Of a stretch of DNA of 64,000 nt, positions 44,216 to 57,300 are shown one piece after another. The notes beneath the pieces were generated by a model. That model was not told where the DNA came from. It saw only the letters and a program-made list of their open reading frames with translations, and did not search any database. A program made the position numbers and the translations under genes. Positions within the stretch are counted from its first letter, which is position 1. Each line of letters begins with the position of its first letter. Source of the DNA: Tretioscincus oriximinensis (taxonomy: Eukaryota > Chordata > Lepidosauria > Squamata > Gymnophthalmidae); assembly GCA_022410635.1 (NCBI GenBank), contig JAJVDF010000437.1:124001-188000 (forward strand), written 5' to 3'.

Positions 44216-47200
44216 CATATGAATGCAGCTTTACATTGGTATACATGGTCCCCCCAGTCCCCACATGGCAATTATATGAATAACATGATTTTTTGCACTG
44301 CACAGTGGTTGTGGGCACCAATTTGATATTAAAGGAACTATTAGCTTGTTCTTGGTTCCCACTAAGTTCGCATTAACTCATAATTGATTGCATGGGCACC
44401 TCCATGCAGTTCTCATGGCAGAGATACAGGAATGGCTTGTCATAATCTTTACCCAAGGTGAAACTCAAAACCAAGATGATGTCCCTCTGCTCTACAGCTA
44501 CGTTGCTCTTCCACTTCACTACAATCACTCTCAGTTTTATTATTAACATTTAAAATGCACTAACATTTTAAAAAGATGGCACTATGTGTATTTCTTGGGG
44601 CAGATTCTGTTCAGGTTTACCTTCAAAGGAAACTGACAAATCTTATTACTTTCAGAATAAATTTTCAAAACTCTGCTGCCTGGTTCTCACTGCCTACTTT
44701 TTGTAATGCTGTTTAAATGACAATGAGGCTCCTTCTGTTGAGGAAGTTGTCTGCTCCATCATGTGGCTGCAAGGCAATGGGATGTATCTTGAGAGCTGAA
44801 GTCTCTGCTAGTATTTGCAGGGATGAAGTGAGAATAACTGTTCGCTTGAGCCATTTTTGCCCCAGTGCTGTGAGTTCCTGAAGCTGTGAGGGAAGCATTC
44901 CCACTGCTTTTTTAGTCCTGCAGTAGCATAGAGCTTTTTGCCTTAGATTCCAGTCCCTGCTAGCAGCTTTGGGATGTAGAAAGTCCAAAGGATTTAATCA
45001 ACACACGTCTGAGGCATAAAGTAGCTGACTTCTAGGTGACATTGAAGGATCTCACTCTTTATTAGAAATAAATAAGAAAGTCTTTCAAGCCCCTGACAAG
45101 CTGTCCTTGAAAGTATTCTTCCATATATACTACTGTGAGATAAAATCTTATTTTCCAATACATGAGAATTATAAGGCTCCATTCTGACTACAGTTAGAAT
45201 ATAAATAACTAGATGAACATTTGCATTTTGGAGCTAGAAACCTTTAGACAGAGCCGAAAAACAACAACTTGAAAGCAGGTTTCATAGTAAGGATCTATTA
45301 GGCTAGACATGAAATGAAAGAGAATCAGCTTATCTAATCTCCCCAGGAAAAGCATTTCAAGCACACAAAGAAGACAGCACATAAATGCTAGTTGAAGGCC
45401 AGTTTTCATGGATGGTGAGGAGAGAAAGACGGTACCTGATGCTGACTGCAGATAAAGCCGAGTTAAAACTGGTTGAATGTTTAAGGTCCCAGTTTATAGC
45501 TAAATCTTATCACAGAGAGGAGAAAATTTGATGTGCTTCTATAGTATTTAGAAGTAAATGGAAAGACAAAAGATAAAAAATGGAAGATTAGCTTCTCCTT
45601 GAAAAGTATTCAGTCCCATTCAGTTGCTGCCAGAATTTTATTGAAGGAGACAGCTTATCATTGAAGGGATAAGCCAGAATCCCTGGAAAACAAAGAGGAC
45701 CTATTTTATGAATCAGGAAAAAAGATACTTGAAAGTAAGAAGAGGGACACTTTATGGACCCTGCTATTGGGGATAGTCAGCAGGTATTACAGGGGCCTTG
45801 ATAATAATAGGAATGTGCTTCTTTGTATATATATTTTCAGTATTTATTTATGGTATTTATATCTACCCTTTTTAAAAAAAATGTCCAGGGTGATATACTG
45901 CATTCTCCTTATAAGCCTGTGAAAGTGAAAGGCTGCCATTGGCTCAAGGTCACCCAGCAAATCTTCAGGGCTTGAATTCCAGGGCTTGTAAGCAGTTTCT
46001 GCATGATCCATGGGACCACACTAGATGGGGTTGGGGATGTCAGCCCTACATGCCAGTATGCCTTCTCTTTGTTGAAATGTTTGCAGTCACAAAACACATA
46101 CCTGGAAAAACTTCACATTAAAGTAGTTTCTTATGTAGTCTTGGATTGGGATCCCCACCAGAAAGAATATATGTGCAGGATATATTAACATTTTCAATGT
46201 ATTTTGGAAACAGTTTTGGTTCAGGACTTTTTCTGGATGTGTGGTGGAACCCACCTAGCCTCTGCCTGAAACTTTAGATGATGCAGGCCGATATGGCCTG
46301 TAGTAATGCAAGTGGCTATTGGTACATTCCAACATGGGCCAAAGTGTTATTGGTCTGAATGGTTGATTTAGAGCAACATGTCTAAATCCGTGATGAATAT
46401 ACTAGTCATGGTCATTAGTTCTGTGTGTTTTGAATTATTATTAAATATACATTTTTCTATGTATTAATAATTCACAAGGCAACCTAGCAGAATAAAAGGT
46501 AAATTGAATCAAATTCTCATGCTGGTAGTCAAAGGTATATGATGGTCTTAACAGCTACTTCTGTCTCTGGAAGTTGGAGGTGCTTCATCTATACATACCA
46601 TGCCTCCCAATTTCACAAACTGAAGCCAAGAAGCAAAAGTTTCTCATCTCAAATGTACATCCCACTCCATTTATGCTCGGAAAGGTATGCTTGGAAAGCA
46701 GGTGTGGGATGCAGCCATGTGTGTTTTGAAATAGGTTCAGGAGAATAGTGACATGGATAAATCACCTTCACCAATGCTATCCATCTGCAGTTTGCCATTT
46801 GATGGTGGACTTCAGATTAAAACACACCGCTTGAGGATATCACACCACTTGAGCCCTCATTGGACATCATTTTTGCCTTAAGTTGTTGAGGCCAAATTTT
46901 AGAATTTGTGGATATATATGTCTCTGATTATGTTTAAATTGTATATATATGGACATTCAAGCAAAGATTTTATGTCATAGGGCTGTTGTATAAAATACTA
47001 CTTTGAGTCTTCTACTGTGATAAGTTCATTGTCCTCATAATATGCTCGTTCATGGAGTGACCTTTGAGAATGAGCCAAGAGATCTGTGCCTGGCATATCA
47101 TTTGCCTTATAAATGGGAAATTGAACCACATGCCAGATATATCCGTCAAATATTCAGTGAGAGACGCACTGACATGCTGTGTTACACTGCTGCCAGGAGA

Positions 47201-48121
47201 GCCTGTCATTGATTTTAAAACAATCTGTCCACAGCCAAATCTTTGATGGAACTTTACCTGAAAATATATACGGTTGGGAATCTACCAACCATAACCAAAC
47301 AATTGATATAGTTCAGTCTCGTGTTTTTTCCAACATACATCTGGGAATCTGCTTTTCTTAGCTTATGAATTTTCTTTGGATACAGTTCATATTCCTGCAG
47401 TGCATTAATGGGAACTAAAACAAGGATGATAAGGTAACTATTTGGCCAAGGTTAATCTATTTGTGAGAATCACAGACCAGAAGGCACTTTACTAAATGCA
47501 ATTCACATCATGCACTCAGTTCATCCTAGAGATATGAAAAAATTGTCCTGCTGAAACAGCGACAAAGAGCATATTTTTCATATGTGGAAGGTAGTGTTTC
47601 ATGGCTGTGGCTGTATCCACACAGCACTTGCTTATTCCAAAATTATTTGATAATCCAGTTTGTTGGTTTACTGATTTTAATGCACCTTGTTCATACATTT
47701 ACAGTATAGTCCAAGATATCTTGTTCTATCAGCGTCTGACAAATCTGGTTTTCTGGCAGCCACTTTGTTTCCTGGATGTCAAGAATAAGTACAGTAGTCC
47801 CTCCTCTAAAATGCTATTGGGTACTTTGCTGTCAGTATCAGATTCCTTCACCTTTCATCACATAGCCTTTTTGCAATAATCCTGTATAACAGTTCGGCAG
47901 TTGGTTTTCCCAACCAATAATCTGGATAACTCTAAAAACATTTTTTTAAAAAAGAAAGTGTATCAACGAAGAGAAATGGTTGGCAAGAGATCTACATAAG
48001 CAATTACACTCAATAAAAAGAGTGGTAAAATGAATTATATCAAATATGGAAAGGGGACATAGACATAGAGATAGAGGATGTAATCAGAGAAATTGAAAAT
48101 ACAAAGAGAATTAAGATGTAT
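44216..48121. other. No recognisable gene or repeat
   Basis: About 3.9 kb. Several open frames of 60-92 codons (for example the minus-strand one at 44713-44988 and the plus-strand one at 47601-47879) occur without splice consensus, conserved domain or promoter and are not called. Confidence 0.45.
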
Positions 48122-48997
48122 CATAAGAACATAAGAACATAAGAAGAGCCATACTGGATCAGGCCACAGCCCATCGAGTCCAGCATTCTGTGTCACACAG
48201 AGGCCCACCAGATGCACCTGGGCAGTCCGAACAGAGGAAAGCAAAATATGCTGCTCCTGTTCGTGACTCCCTGCAAATGGTATTTCAAGAGTCCTGCCTG
48301 TTGCTCCATCCCGGAGGCTTCATCCAGACAACTATCTTAGTATCCATTTATACCCTTAGTGTCCATAAACCTGTCTAGTCCTGTCTTGAAACTATCCAAG
48401 CTGTTAGCTACCACTACCTCTTCAGGAAGTAAATTTTTTCTCTATTCACCCTGTCGATCCCATGCATGATTTTGTACACTTCAATCAGATCACCCCTCAA
48501 ACGTCTCCTTTCAAGGCTGAAGAGGCCCAGACGTTGCAGCCTTGCTTCGTAAGGGAGGTGCTCCAGACCCTTGATCATTTTTGTTGCCCTTTTCTGCACC
48601 TTCTCCAGTTCCAAAATATCCCTCTTGAGATGTGGTGACCAGAATTGAACACAGTATTCCAAATGTGGCCTCACCACAGATTTATAAAGAGGCAAAACAA
48701 CATTTGCTGATTTATTTTCGATTCCTTTCCTAATTATCCCCAACATGGAATTTGCCTTTTTTGCTGCTGCTGCACACTGNGTTGACATTTTCATTGAATT
48801 GTCCACTAACACCCCAAGATCCTTTTCTTGCTCGGTCACATTGGTTCCCATCAGGTGGTAGGAGTATTTTGGGTTCTTTGCCCCAATATGCATGACCTTG
48901 CACTTGCTTAAGTTGAAGTGCATTTGCCACTTTGATGCCCACTCACCCAATTTCAATAAATCACTCTGGAGTGCCTTACAATCAACTTGCAGAATTA
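48122..48997 (-). mobile_element. CR1 LINE, 5'-truncated, long ORF2 C-terminal frame
   Basis: On the minus strand an open frame (48414-49037) enters CR1 sequence at DCKALQSDLLKLGEWASKWQ and runs through FNLSKCKVMHIGAKN, VLPLYKSVVRPHLEYCVQFW, KVQKRATKMIKGLE and RRLRGDLIEVYK to NREK, the conserved C-terminal end of CR1 reverse transcriptase. At 48434 the frame is cut by a deletion of about 118 bp relative to the 60.4 kb copy, with AAT microhomology at the join. The 3'UTR and three AAGAACAT octamers (plus-strand view) follow. An N at 48780 is unread. High similarity to the 60.4 kb copy makes it young. Confidence 0.93.
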
Positions 48998-50882
48998 ACA
49001 ACATTGACAGACTTGAAAAGTTAGAGCATGTAAACAAAAATGATTAGTAGGGAAAGAATATCTGGATAATGTTTTAGATAATAATAAAAAAAAATTAAGA
49101 TCAAGACTAATCTTCAGTGTAATACGTGAAGTGAAATAAGGACCTCAGAGTAGGTAGGTAGGTAAGTAGGTAAGTAGGTAAGTAAGTAAGTGAGTGTTTT
49201 TGTGAAGGATGTGAATGTTTTTGTTTTGAAAACTTAAATAAAAACATTATATATTAAAAAGGTAATCAACTCTAAAATCTGAAAATTGTTGCTTATATAA
49301 CAACCTTGCAATTTGACTTGAAAGTGGATAATTGACCCTGTCTGGATGCAGCCTTTGTGTTTCTTTCTGAGGAAGGGAATGAGGCCAGGTATAGAAAGAA
49401 ATATAGAGCTGCATGGTGGTGCTCAGTTTAGAGATCCTATGCCAACAATGTTCAAGGACACATTTCAGAAAAGGACCATTGGACAACAGGAAGCATTTCC
49501 ATTTTATCCCTTTGTGGGTGTAGCCTGAATTCTGATATGTAGTGAATCAGAAGCATGTGTCGGGCCATCAAATGTGCTATGCGAATTGATACAGCAGTCT
49601 TGTCTTCATAGAAGCAGCTGCAGCAAAACAGAGCCAGCAGAACAAGTAATTATTTATTTGTCTTGTTTCAGTTCTTTGTACTTTCACCTCTAATCACTGC
49701 TTATCTTGACACAGGGCCTTGTACCATTTTTATTTATTTGAGTATTTCTACCCTGTCCTTCAAATGAAGAACCCAGGACAGGGTCACAACAATAAAAANT
49801 TTTTTTTAAAAAAAAATTAGATAAACATACATTAAAATATACTCTTTAGTCTGAGACTGTAGATTCCCTTGTAAAAATAACTGCGAGATTTGATACATTT
49901 GTCTTAAGTCTTTGGTCCTTTCCACCCCATGTATTATTTCATACTAGAAAAAGGTCTAGGAGCCTCACCCTCATATGCTGGAGTAGAATAAGGGAGGCCT
50001 TATGTCCTTCTTAGCACACTCTGTTTGAAAAGGATGGAGATTGTTGAAGGGTTATCCAAATGATGCCCTAATTTGGTTTATCAATAAAATTCAGCAAGGC
50101 CAGTTTGTCAGATGGAACCATGAGGCTGGCATGTTTTCATAACCTAGAATACAAAAGGGAATGTTTTTGGCAGTGCTCTATGAAGTGTGGCCAGACCTAA
50201 GTGGTCCATCACTTTGAAGATTCTATGACTGCTTCTGAGCATTAACCCAGCTTTTGAAGCTGGTTGTTGCAGACTGTCTGCCATTTTGATGACAATAAAG
50301 TTAGTGCAGCACAGACTAGTGGTAAGAAGAATAGTCTATGCAGTGTGACAGAGTTTAATTATCTCTCTATAGAATCGCACAATTATATCCTGCCTCTTTC
50401 ACGAGCATTCAAGATCATAGACATGAAATCTCCTGGTTTTTCCAGAGAATAATTTTGTGGTTTCAGTTAAGCTGAGAAAAAGTAACCAGTTTCTTGGCTG
50501 ATCATGGATTTGAACCTAGATACCTTATATTCTAGTCCAATTTAGCTGCTGTGCATCACAACAGCTCTGTCATAGCTATGTCACTTTAGGCTTTTCTGTA
50601 CTTACAACGAACAGGAACAGTGCATGATTTAAATCCTTTGTGAGCCCCTTTATTCAGGTGAACTGGCCTATGGAAGAATCTGCAGAACGGGGGACCCATT
50701 TTGATGACACATCGAATGCCAAAATAGGTCCTGAGGAAGCTCAAGGGTCAAGATTTCAGTCCAGCAGGATCCAGTGTAGGCTTCAGAGGAGTATAGAATG
50801 GCAAGGATTCTGTCCTGGAACAGCGTGTGTCCAAGTATGGATTCACAGGACTGCTGTAGCTGGGAACTGTCCCAGGACTCAA
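48998..50882. other. No gene recognised; contains a GTAG/GTAA microsatellite
   Basis: AT-rich unassigned DNA. The 89-codon frame at 50640-50909 runs into a CR1 tail and has no support. Confidence 0.45.
49151..49193. repeat. (GTAG/GTAA)n microsatellite
   Basis: About ten tetranucleotide units, GTAG giving way to GTAA along the tract. Confidence 0.95.
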
Positions 50883-51015
50883 GAACATAAGAACCTAAGA
50901 AGAATGTAAGAAGGGCCCTGCTGAATCAGGCCACAGCCCAGCCAGTTCTGCTTTCTGTCTCACACAGTGGCCCAATTGCACCTGGGCAGTCTCAAGCAGA
51001 AGACAAAACCTTCTG
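50883..51015 (-). mobile_element. CR1 3' tail, minus strand
   Basis: AAGAACATAAGAACCTAAGAAG then GGCCCTGCTGAATCAGGCC, TTTCTGTCTCACACAGTGGC and TTGCACCTGGGCAGTCTC; truncated after about 130 bp. Confidence 0.88.
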
Positions 51016-54000
51016 GGACCAGCCTTTGTTCTTCAGTCCCTTTGTTCTTTTAATGGACTTTTGGAAATTTCATTGTACGTATTCAAAGAGCTACAACATA
51101 TATACATTATATCAAGATTCAAATCCCTTCTGCACTTAGCTCTGGTATTTCTCTGGATCCTTTTTGTCTGCATAATGCAAAATGGATTTGCTAGGCTCTG
51201 AGCCTAGGAAATTCAGTACTGGCTCTGAAGCTCCCATGAACTACCCTGGGATTGACTGCAACTACCCGCTACCTCATCTAGACTCATGGATCCAGAATTG
51301 CACTAGTAAACACAGAAAGACCCTTAGATACTTCCTTGTTTAAACTGGGATGATTTTCTATCTCATGTATGTGAAAAAGTGTTTTTTAGCCTGGCAGCTC
51401 TGACTAGCAGCAAAAAATAGGAAATGTAATTTCTTTAAATTAGCTATAATCCCATTGTCATTGAATTCTAAACAACTTCNTTTTGAAAAATAAGTCCTGT
51501 TCAGCACAAAAAGGAGGAATGGAAAGTCCTTGAAATCTTTAATGGTGCAAAAATAGCTTTGAAATGATTTATAAAATGTGTGTCTGATCTCAAATTTAAT
51601 AAGAAACCAGCATTGTTGTCACTCACACAGATTTGTTTATTATAGAAGCATACAGTGATGGAAACACGCATTAGGGAGAAAAATGTCATTATTAAAAATA
51701 GCTATAATAAAGGAGCACAGAGGGAACAAAAGAGAAGTCATTATTATCCCATTATCCCAGGGACACAGTCTCTTTTGACACATATACAATAAATAGATAA
51801 GCTTTGTGCTTATCTACCACACCATATATTACTAAATGAAAAGAATCTAACCAGATTTTAGTGGTGATGTTATAATTCTAATTCATATAGATATAGGAGT
51901 GCAGCTTGTTTCAACATTGTCAGGAGGATAAGCAAGAAAAAAGAGAGACTCAGCATCAATGTGGATGTGCCAAATCAGGTTCAAGAAGAAGTCACTTGTT
52001 GCAAGCATCCCATGTTCACAAGAGGGTTGCCATAATCCAAGTCTCCAAATCACAGATGAAATTTGCAGCACTTAACTTTGCCTGACGCAACTCCCACAAT
52101 GACATAGTTTTTTGATATATCCTGGTATTTCAAGGAAACAAAATACCTGGGCCTATGTAATCACATGCGTGCAGCCACCGTTTTCTGGCTGTTTTGACCA
52201 ACAGCTACATGGTAGCCATAAGCAAAATGGCTAATCATAGAATCAAGCATCCAAAAAAGAAGACATCTTACTTTTTAGGTAAAATCCATGGATTTGTTTG
52301 GCCATCCCTACATGTTATTGTTCAGTCACATAGCATGCTGTCGGGAACTGCACATGCGCCTACCTCGGACTTAGATGCACCCGTGGTATGAGATGCTGGA
52401 CTTTGGGGCTTAATTCCTGTTTTAATAGTCGCCTTTTCTGAGGTTAAAACTTGGAGACTACAGCTCAGCTTTTGAAGTAACGTTGTAGCCATTTCTCTGC
52501 CCGGAAATACTAATCTTTTGTATCTTTGCCGCACCTCCCCCTGGTTTGTTTCAGTAAGAGAAATGGCGAATGGCAACGACTCCTATCTGCTCTCTCCGGA
52601 TCTTCCCGAGGTCACACTGCAGCCTTAATGTATGGGGTCAGCCACACACTGCAGCTTTTATATCAGTGCTGCACATAGAAGCAAATGTGGATTTATTAAT
52701 TACAATCTGTTTTGCATCAATGAAATCATAGGATCAGAGACTTAATTCTTTTTCTTAGATATTTAATAACATGGATAATGTGTGATAGAGCTTTGAAAAA
52801 CATAAGAGGATCAATACAAGAAAATTAAGTGATATAGGCATGGGAATTTCATTCAAGCAACCTTTACATTTTTGTACAAGTCCTGTTTTGAGGGGTTAAT
52901 AAAATATAGGATTTTTACAAACTTCTACAATGAAGATTTAAATAAAAAAATTGGTATCTTGTTTAGTTGTAAATCTGATACAGTATGTTGAATCCATGCT
53001 TTACAAAAACTTCAGAAAATAGAAGACTACAAATATAGTGCAGAATATACGAAATAAAATAATTCAAATTCATCAAAATAAATATGAATTCAGCCATTGA
53101 CTTAGTTAGGATGTGAGTTACACATTCATGCACTGTTAATCATGTGGTGTATTGTAAATGGAAGAAATTTATTTACCTAATAGGCATTCGATTTATACTA
53201 GAACAAGTATTCCAAAATACAGATTTATCACAATTCAATGTACATTTCAGAGTTGGGCTGTAAATCTAGCCCATACTCACCACCTTCTACAAATAACCCA
53301 AATATCCATCATAGTGTGCTCATTACAAAGCATATTCATATTAATGCCTGAGCAGTGGAATAGTGAGCAATGCAATTGCCCAGAAGGAAATCTATATTTT
53401 ATTCATCCAGAAGCTGAAGTCATGCAAATGAAAAACTATGAAAATCAATAATTTTGTCATCTATTCAAATTAAAATTTCAGTTGTCTCTTTCTGTTAAAT
53501 GCCAATGCCTGCCTGAAAGTTTGTGTCAGAATCACTAGGCCATTAGTGAGTCATAGGTCCCTAGGTTAGAAGGAACGAATAGAGGTGAGCAAATCCACTT
53601 TTATCCTTAAGGGTAGGATTACCTACATCAGTAATTTGCCTTTGAAGGCCCTTGGCAAGATCAGTAAAAGAAAGCCTGCCTCAAAATGCGCATCTCTTCA
53701 CATGAGTATTTTGCAGTGAAATGTAATTCCTCAGCACAGAAAAATCTCAGTAAAAACCTCTATATGATTCTAGGTTATAGACTGCTTCTTCTATGTGTTA
53801 TCACTGGGAGAATTTTCCAAAGATAAGTCAGAAGAAAAATGCAAGTTAACATGTGAAAAGACAAAGCTTATATGTTAAAAAATGCACAGTGTACAGGACT
53901 TGCCTGCAGATATGATTCATAGAGGTTCACAAAGATATGCCTTTTTTGCACTGGCTCTTATTCTGAACTATAAGTCTGTGAGTGACATGCCAGAGCCCCT

Positions 54001-54124
54001 GGGAAAGGGTTCTGCTACAGTCTGTATAAGCATGTGAGTGGTAAGCCTCTATTAAGGGTATGTAACTCGGTACATAACTGAGTATATAACTCAGAATACG
54101 TCCCAGTGCAGAAAGGACCTTCAA
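51016..54124. other. No recognised gene or repeat
   Basis: About 3.1 kb. A small open frame, 52563-52628, of 21 codons (MANGNDSYLL...) sits in a somewhat GC-richer patch (52300-52660) after a TTTCAG; it could be an exon start or part of an unknown repeat and is too short to call. Confidence 0.4.
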
Positions 54125-54126
54125 CA

Positions 54127-54342
54127 GAGCCAGTCTGGAGTAATGGTTAGAGTGTTGACTCTTATTTGGTAGACTCCCAGTTTGATTTCACAGTCCTCCA
54201 TGAAGCCAATTGGGTTACCATGGGCCAATCACAGTTTTTTATAACTCTTTCAGCCATGCCTACTTCACAGGGTGTCTGTAGTGGAGAAAGCAACAAAAGC
54301 TACATGCGCCACCTTTTGGTGAAAGAAGTATTATAAATAAAT
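54127..54342 (+). mobile_element. Sauria-type SINE, plus strand
   Basis: Head AGCCAGTCTGGAGTAATGGTTAGAGTG (A box) and CCCAGTTTGATTTCAC (degenerate B box), body GGGTTACCATGGGCCAATCAC, CCTACTTCACAGGGTGTCTG, then TACATGCGCCACCTTTTGG and TATAAATAAATG tail. Complete order. Confidence 0.88.
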
Positions 54343-54367
54343 GTTCATCATCATCATCATCATCATG
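54343..54367. repeat. (TCA)n microsatellite at SINE tail
   Basis: About eight TCA units directly after the SINE's TATAAATAAATG tail. Confidence 0.95.
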
Positions 54368-57300
54368 AACTCTGATGTGCCTGGTTTCAGGATCACAAGG
54401 GCACAGCATTTTCAATTATTTATTAGTAGTTGCTTTCACTAATGAAAACTTAAGGAAAGAACTTTCATGGAGACTTGGCTAACAACAGAACTCCTTTGGC
54501 TTAGCCTTGGTAGAGAAATGCCAGAAGACACACAAATATCTTTCTACAGCTGTAACTGTTCCATCTCAAGAGACCCATTATCAAGTAATTTGCCTAAAGT
54601 GCAATAGAAAACAATATTATAAAAGTGCTTTTTAAAAATGTTCCTGGATTTAAGAATTTCCTTTCGAATAGCAGAATCTCAAAAACCACACATGCTACCT
54701 AAGCTTTTAAAAAGTCAAAGCAGTTAACAATAAATTAAGGGAGACTGCAGAATCTGCTTAACTTGATTCATATAGCCAACTTTTTAGAACTTCCAAACTG
54801 CTTCCAAAAGATCTCCAGTCCAATGGAAGTGATGCAAAAGCAATTTATTGTTATAAGATTTGTCCAAACAGCAATACTGACTTCCTTCAACACCTGCTGA
54901 AAACATATTGGCTCACCTGGACATTTGTGCCAGAGTTACACTTGTCCTTAGTTTGTTTCAGAAACAGGTTTGGAGGGCTGTTGTCCAAATGCATCTGGGC
55001 CAGCACAAGTTCTGTGGCTTACGCTAGTCTGGAATGGCATGTGGATAGCAGCCCCTTGAGACCACTTTCTGGAAGAGGATAAGGTCAAGCGTGAATGAGT
55101 CCTTTCAAATTCCTAATTAGTTTTCAAAGCTCAGGTAAGCAAGCATGCTTTCATTAATCTGTTTTCTAGCATTTGCTAAATGTTGATGATTATTTTTATT
55201 CAATCTATGAAGCAGAGAAGAAAAATAATATATATACTTATACAATACAACACAACACAATAAATACATATTTTCTTAAAACTACCTCCAAGCAGAGCTT
55301 CAAACTGTGTCGGATCTTCATAAAACTGTTTCAGCTCTAAAACAAAATAAAAATACCTCTCTATATATTTCCTGGAGTCATAATATTCCCTGGGCCTGGA
55401 GTGATGTTATCAACATTCTAAATCAAGGGGCTCCAGCAGTTGCCATGACCAGGCCTGGCAGTAGGAACAGGGAAGGAACAATATAGGAAGAGGGAAGCAG
55501 GAACCTGTAGTGAGGAAGAAAAGCATGTAAGACACTCCCCCTCCCCATTGCATTAAACACAGGCAACAGACTTATTCCACTAGTTATTTATATTTTGACA
55601 CTGAATTTTTTGCCATACTTTAAGAAACGTTTTAAGATTTTTATTTAATCCAATTAACAGATTATGTTGGATTGACAACATTGTAACACAGTACATTTTA
55701 GGACTTTTTAGTCTGCTAAATCACTATCTGCTCAGGCACAGATACAGACCATTTGGATGGTTTAGATAACATTTTATTGAACTGAATGAGTATTTTGGTC
55801 AACCAATACAAAATTAAAATATCTGTAAGCATAAATTCTGGGCACCAACAGTGGCTTCACAGTCATAATAACTGGGCTTTTGATCTAAAGCATGAAGATC
55901 TGACACAGGCTCCCAGAGGCATTTTCAAGCTCTTCTGTTACCTAGTCTTCCCAATTCAAGATTTTGTTAATCTTTGTTTTCATCAGCTAGAATGTTTATT
56001 AGCTATTGAGCAAGAAACCCAAGTTTTACATCATGGTTTTCCCAATAGGAAAATTACTTNTAGCTAAATAACCCCCTCCCACGCTCTCTGTAAATCTTGC
56101 CTTTAAGTCTACTGTCTCTTTCTTTGGCCCTTTCCTTATTTGCCTTGGGAAATGGTACCAGTTCAGAAGTAAGAATTTGCAGCTTTAATGGGTATGAAAA
56201 AGTGATTCCTCCCAAGGTACTGAGGATATTGTAAACAGGAGGTGGTGAAAATTCCTCTTTCCATATCCATTAAAGCTATAAACTCATATCCCAGTTTTTA
56301 TGTGGTACCTTATACCAATAGTTGGCAGAAATGTGGCATTCACACTATAAACTGCCCCACTATAAACTCATTCCTATCCTTGCTTTCTCTTTTGCCTTTT
56401 GTGGATTGAATAAAAACAGCCCCTAGCTGGTTTGGCAGCATGGGGCATAGTTCCACAGCAGTCCAAAGCTAAGTCTTCTCTCATGATTATGGTGTCCTGC
56501 TTGCACATATTGTGAATACTGCCCTTTCAATCATGACAAGGGATGGACAGGGCAACTTCAATCTGAACCCCAAAGCCTAACTTACTTTGTTTGCATTCTA
56601 GTGCAATGGAATGGATCAGTCTTTTTTATATTGAATGGGAATGGTCTCCAATGACAATTTCCATCAGGTAAGTGCAGAATCAGCCTTTGTCATATTTATT
56701 TCAATTCAGGCTTCTAACATGGGTCAAATCCACTATGCCCAATGGGGCTAATCTTCACATGGGTTTTTATAGAACTGTCATCTTAGATTTACTTGCTCTG
56801 GTTGCTGATACCTCATATGGTTTGAGCTTTCTTATGTGCAGGCAAAGTAAATATTGCAGAGCCATTGTAAATCCCCAAGTGTTTTCTCTNCTCAGAAAAA
56901 TGCAATTCTGAACATCTCAAAAGGCAGGAAAATGGAGAATGTGTGCATTAAAATGCTGTCAAAGGATTTGTGTGCTCAGCTCTTTCTCAGTGTTTCATAA
57001 AAGCTGCATGGCAATTCTAGGCTTCCAATAAATTTTGAGACACGAAAGCTAACCTGTCCTTCTCTAATTGGCAGATAAGACCTAAGGCCAGATGATAATG
57101 CTTTTGAAGATGAAGAGAAAACAACATCTCAAGAATTTTGAAGACTTCCTTGTTTACTTGAGTGAAGCAAATGTCTCTGGAATTAACATGGGAGCACAAA
57201 TGTGTGGAGAAATGAAGGGAAAAAGGTTGCAATTATTACAATGATGGATTCTTGTTTCTAGAGCATTGGAGTGGAGATGTTAATTTATAGGATGAGAGAT

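Noticed and set aside
44713..44988. 91-codon minus-strand frame that reads fairly protein-like
   Set aside because: No acceptor or donor consensus could be placed at its edges and no family was recognised.
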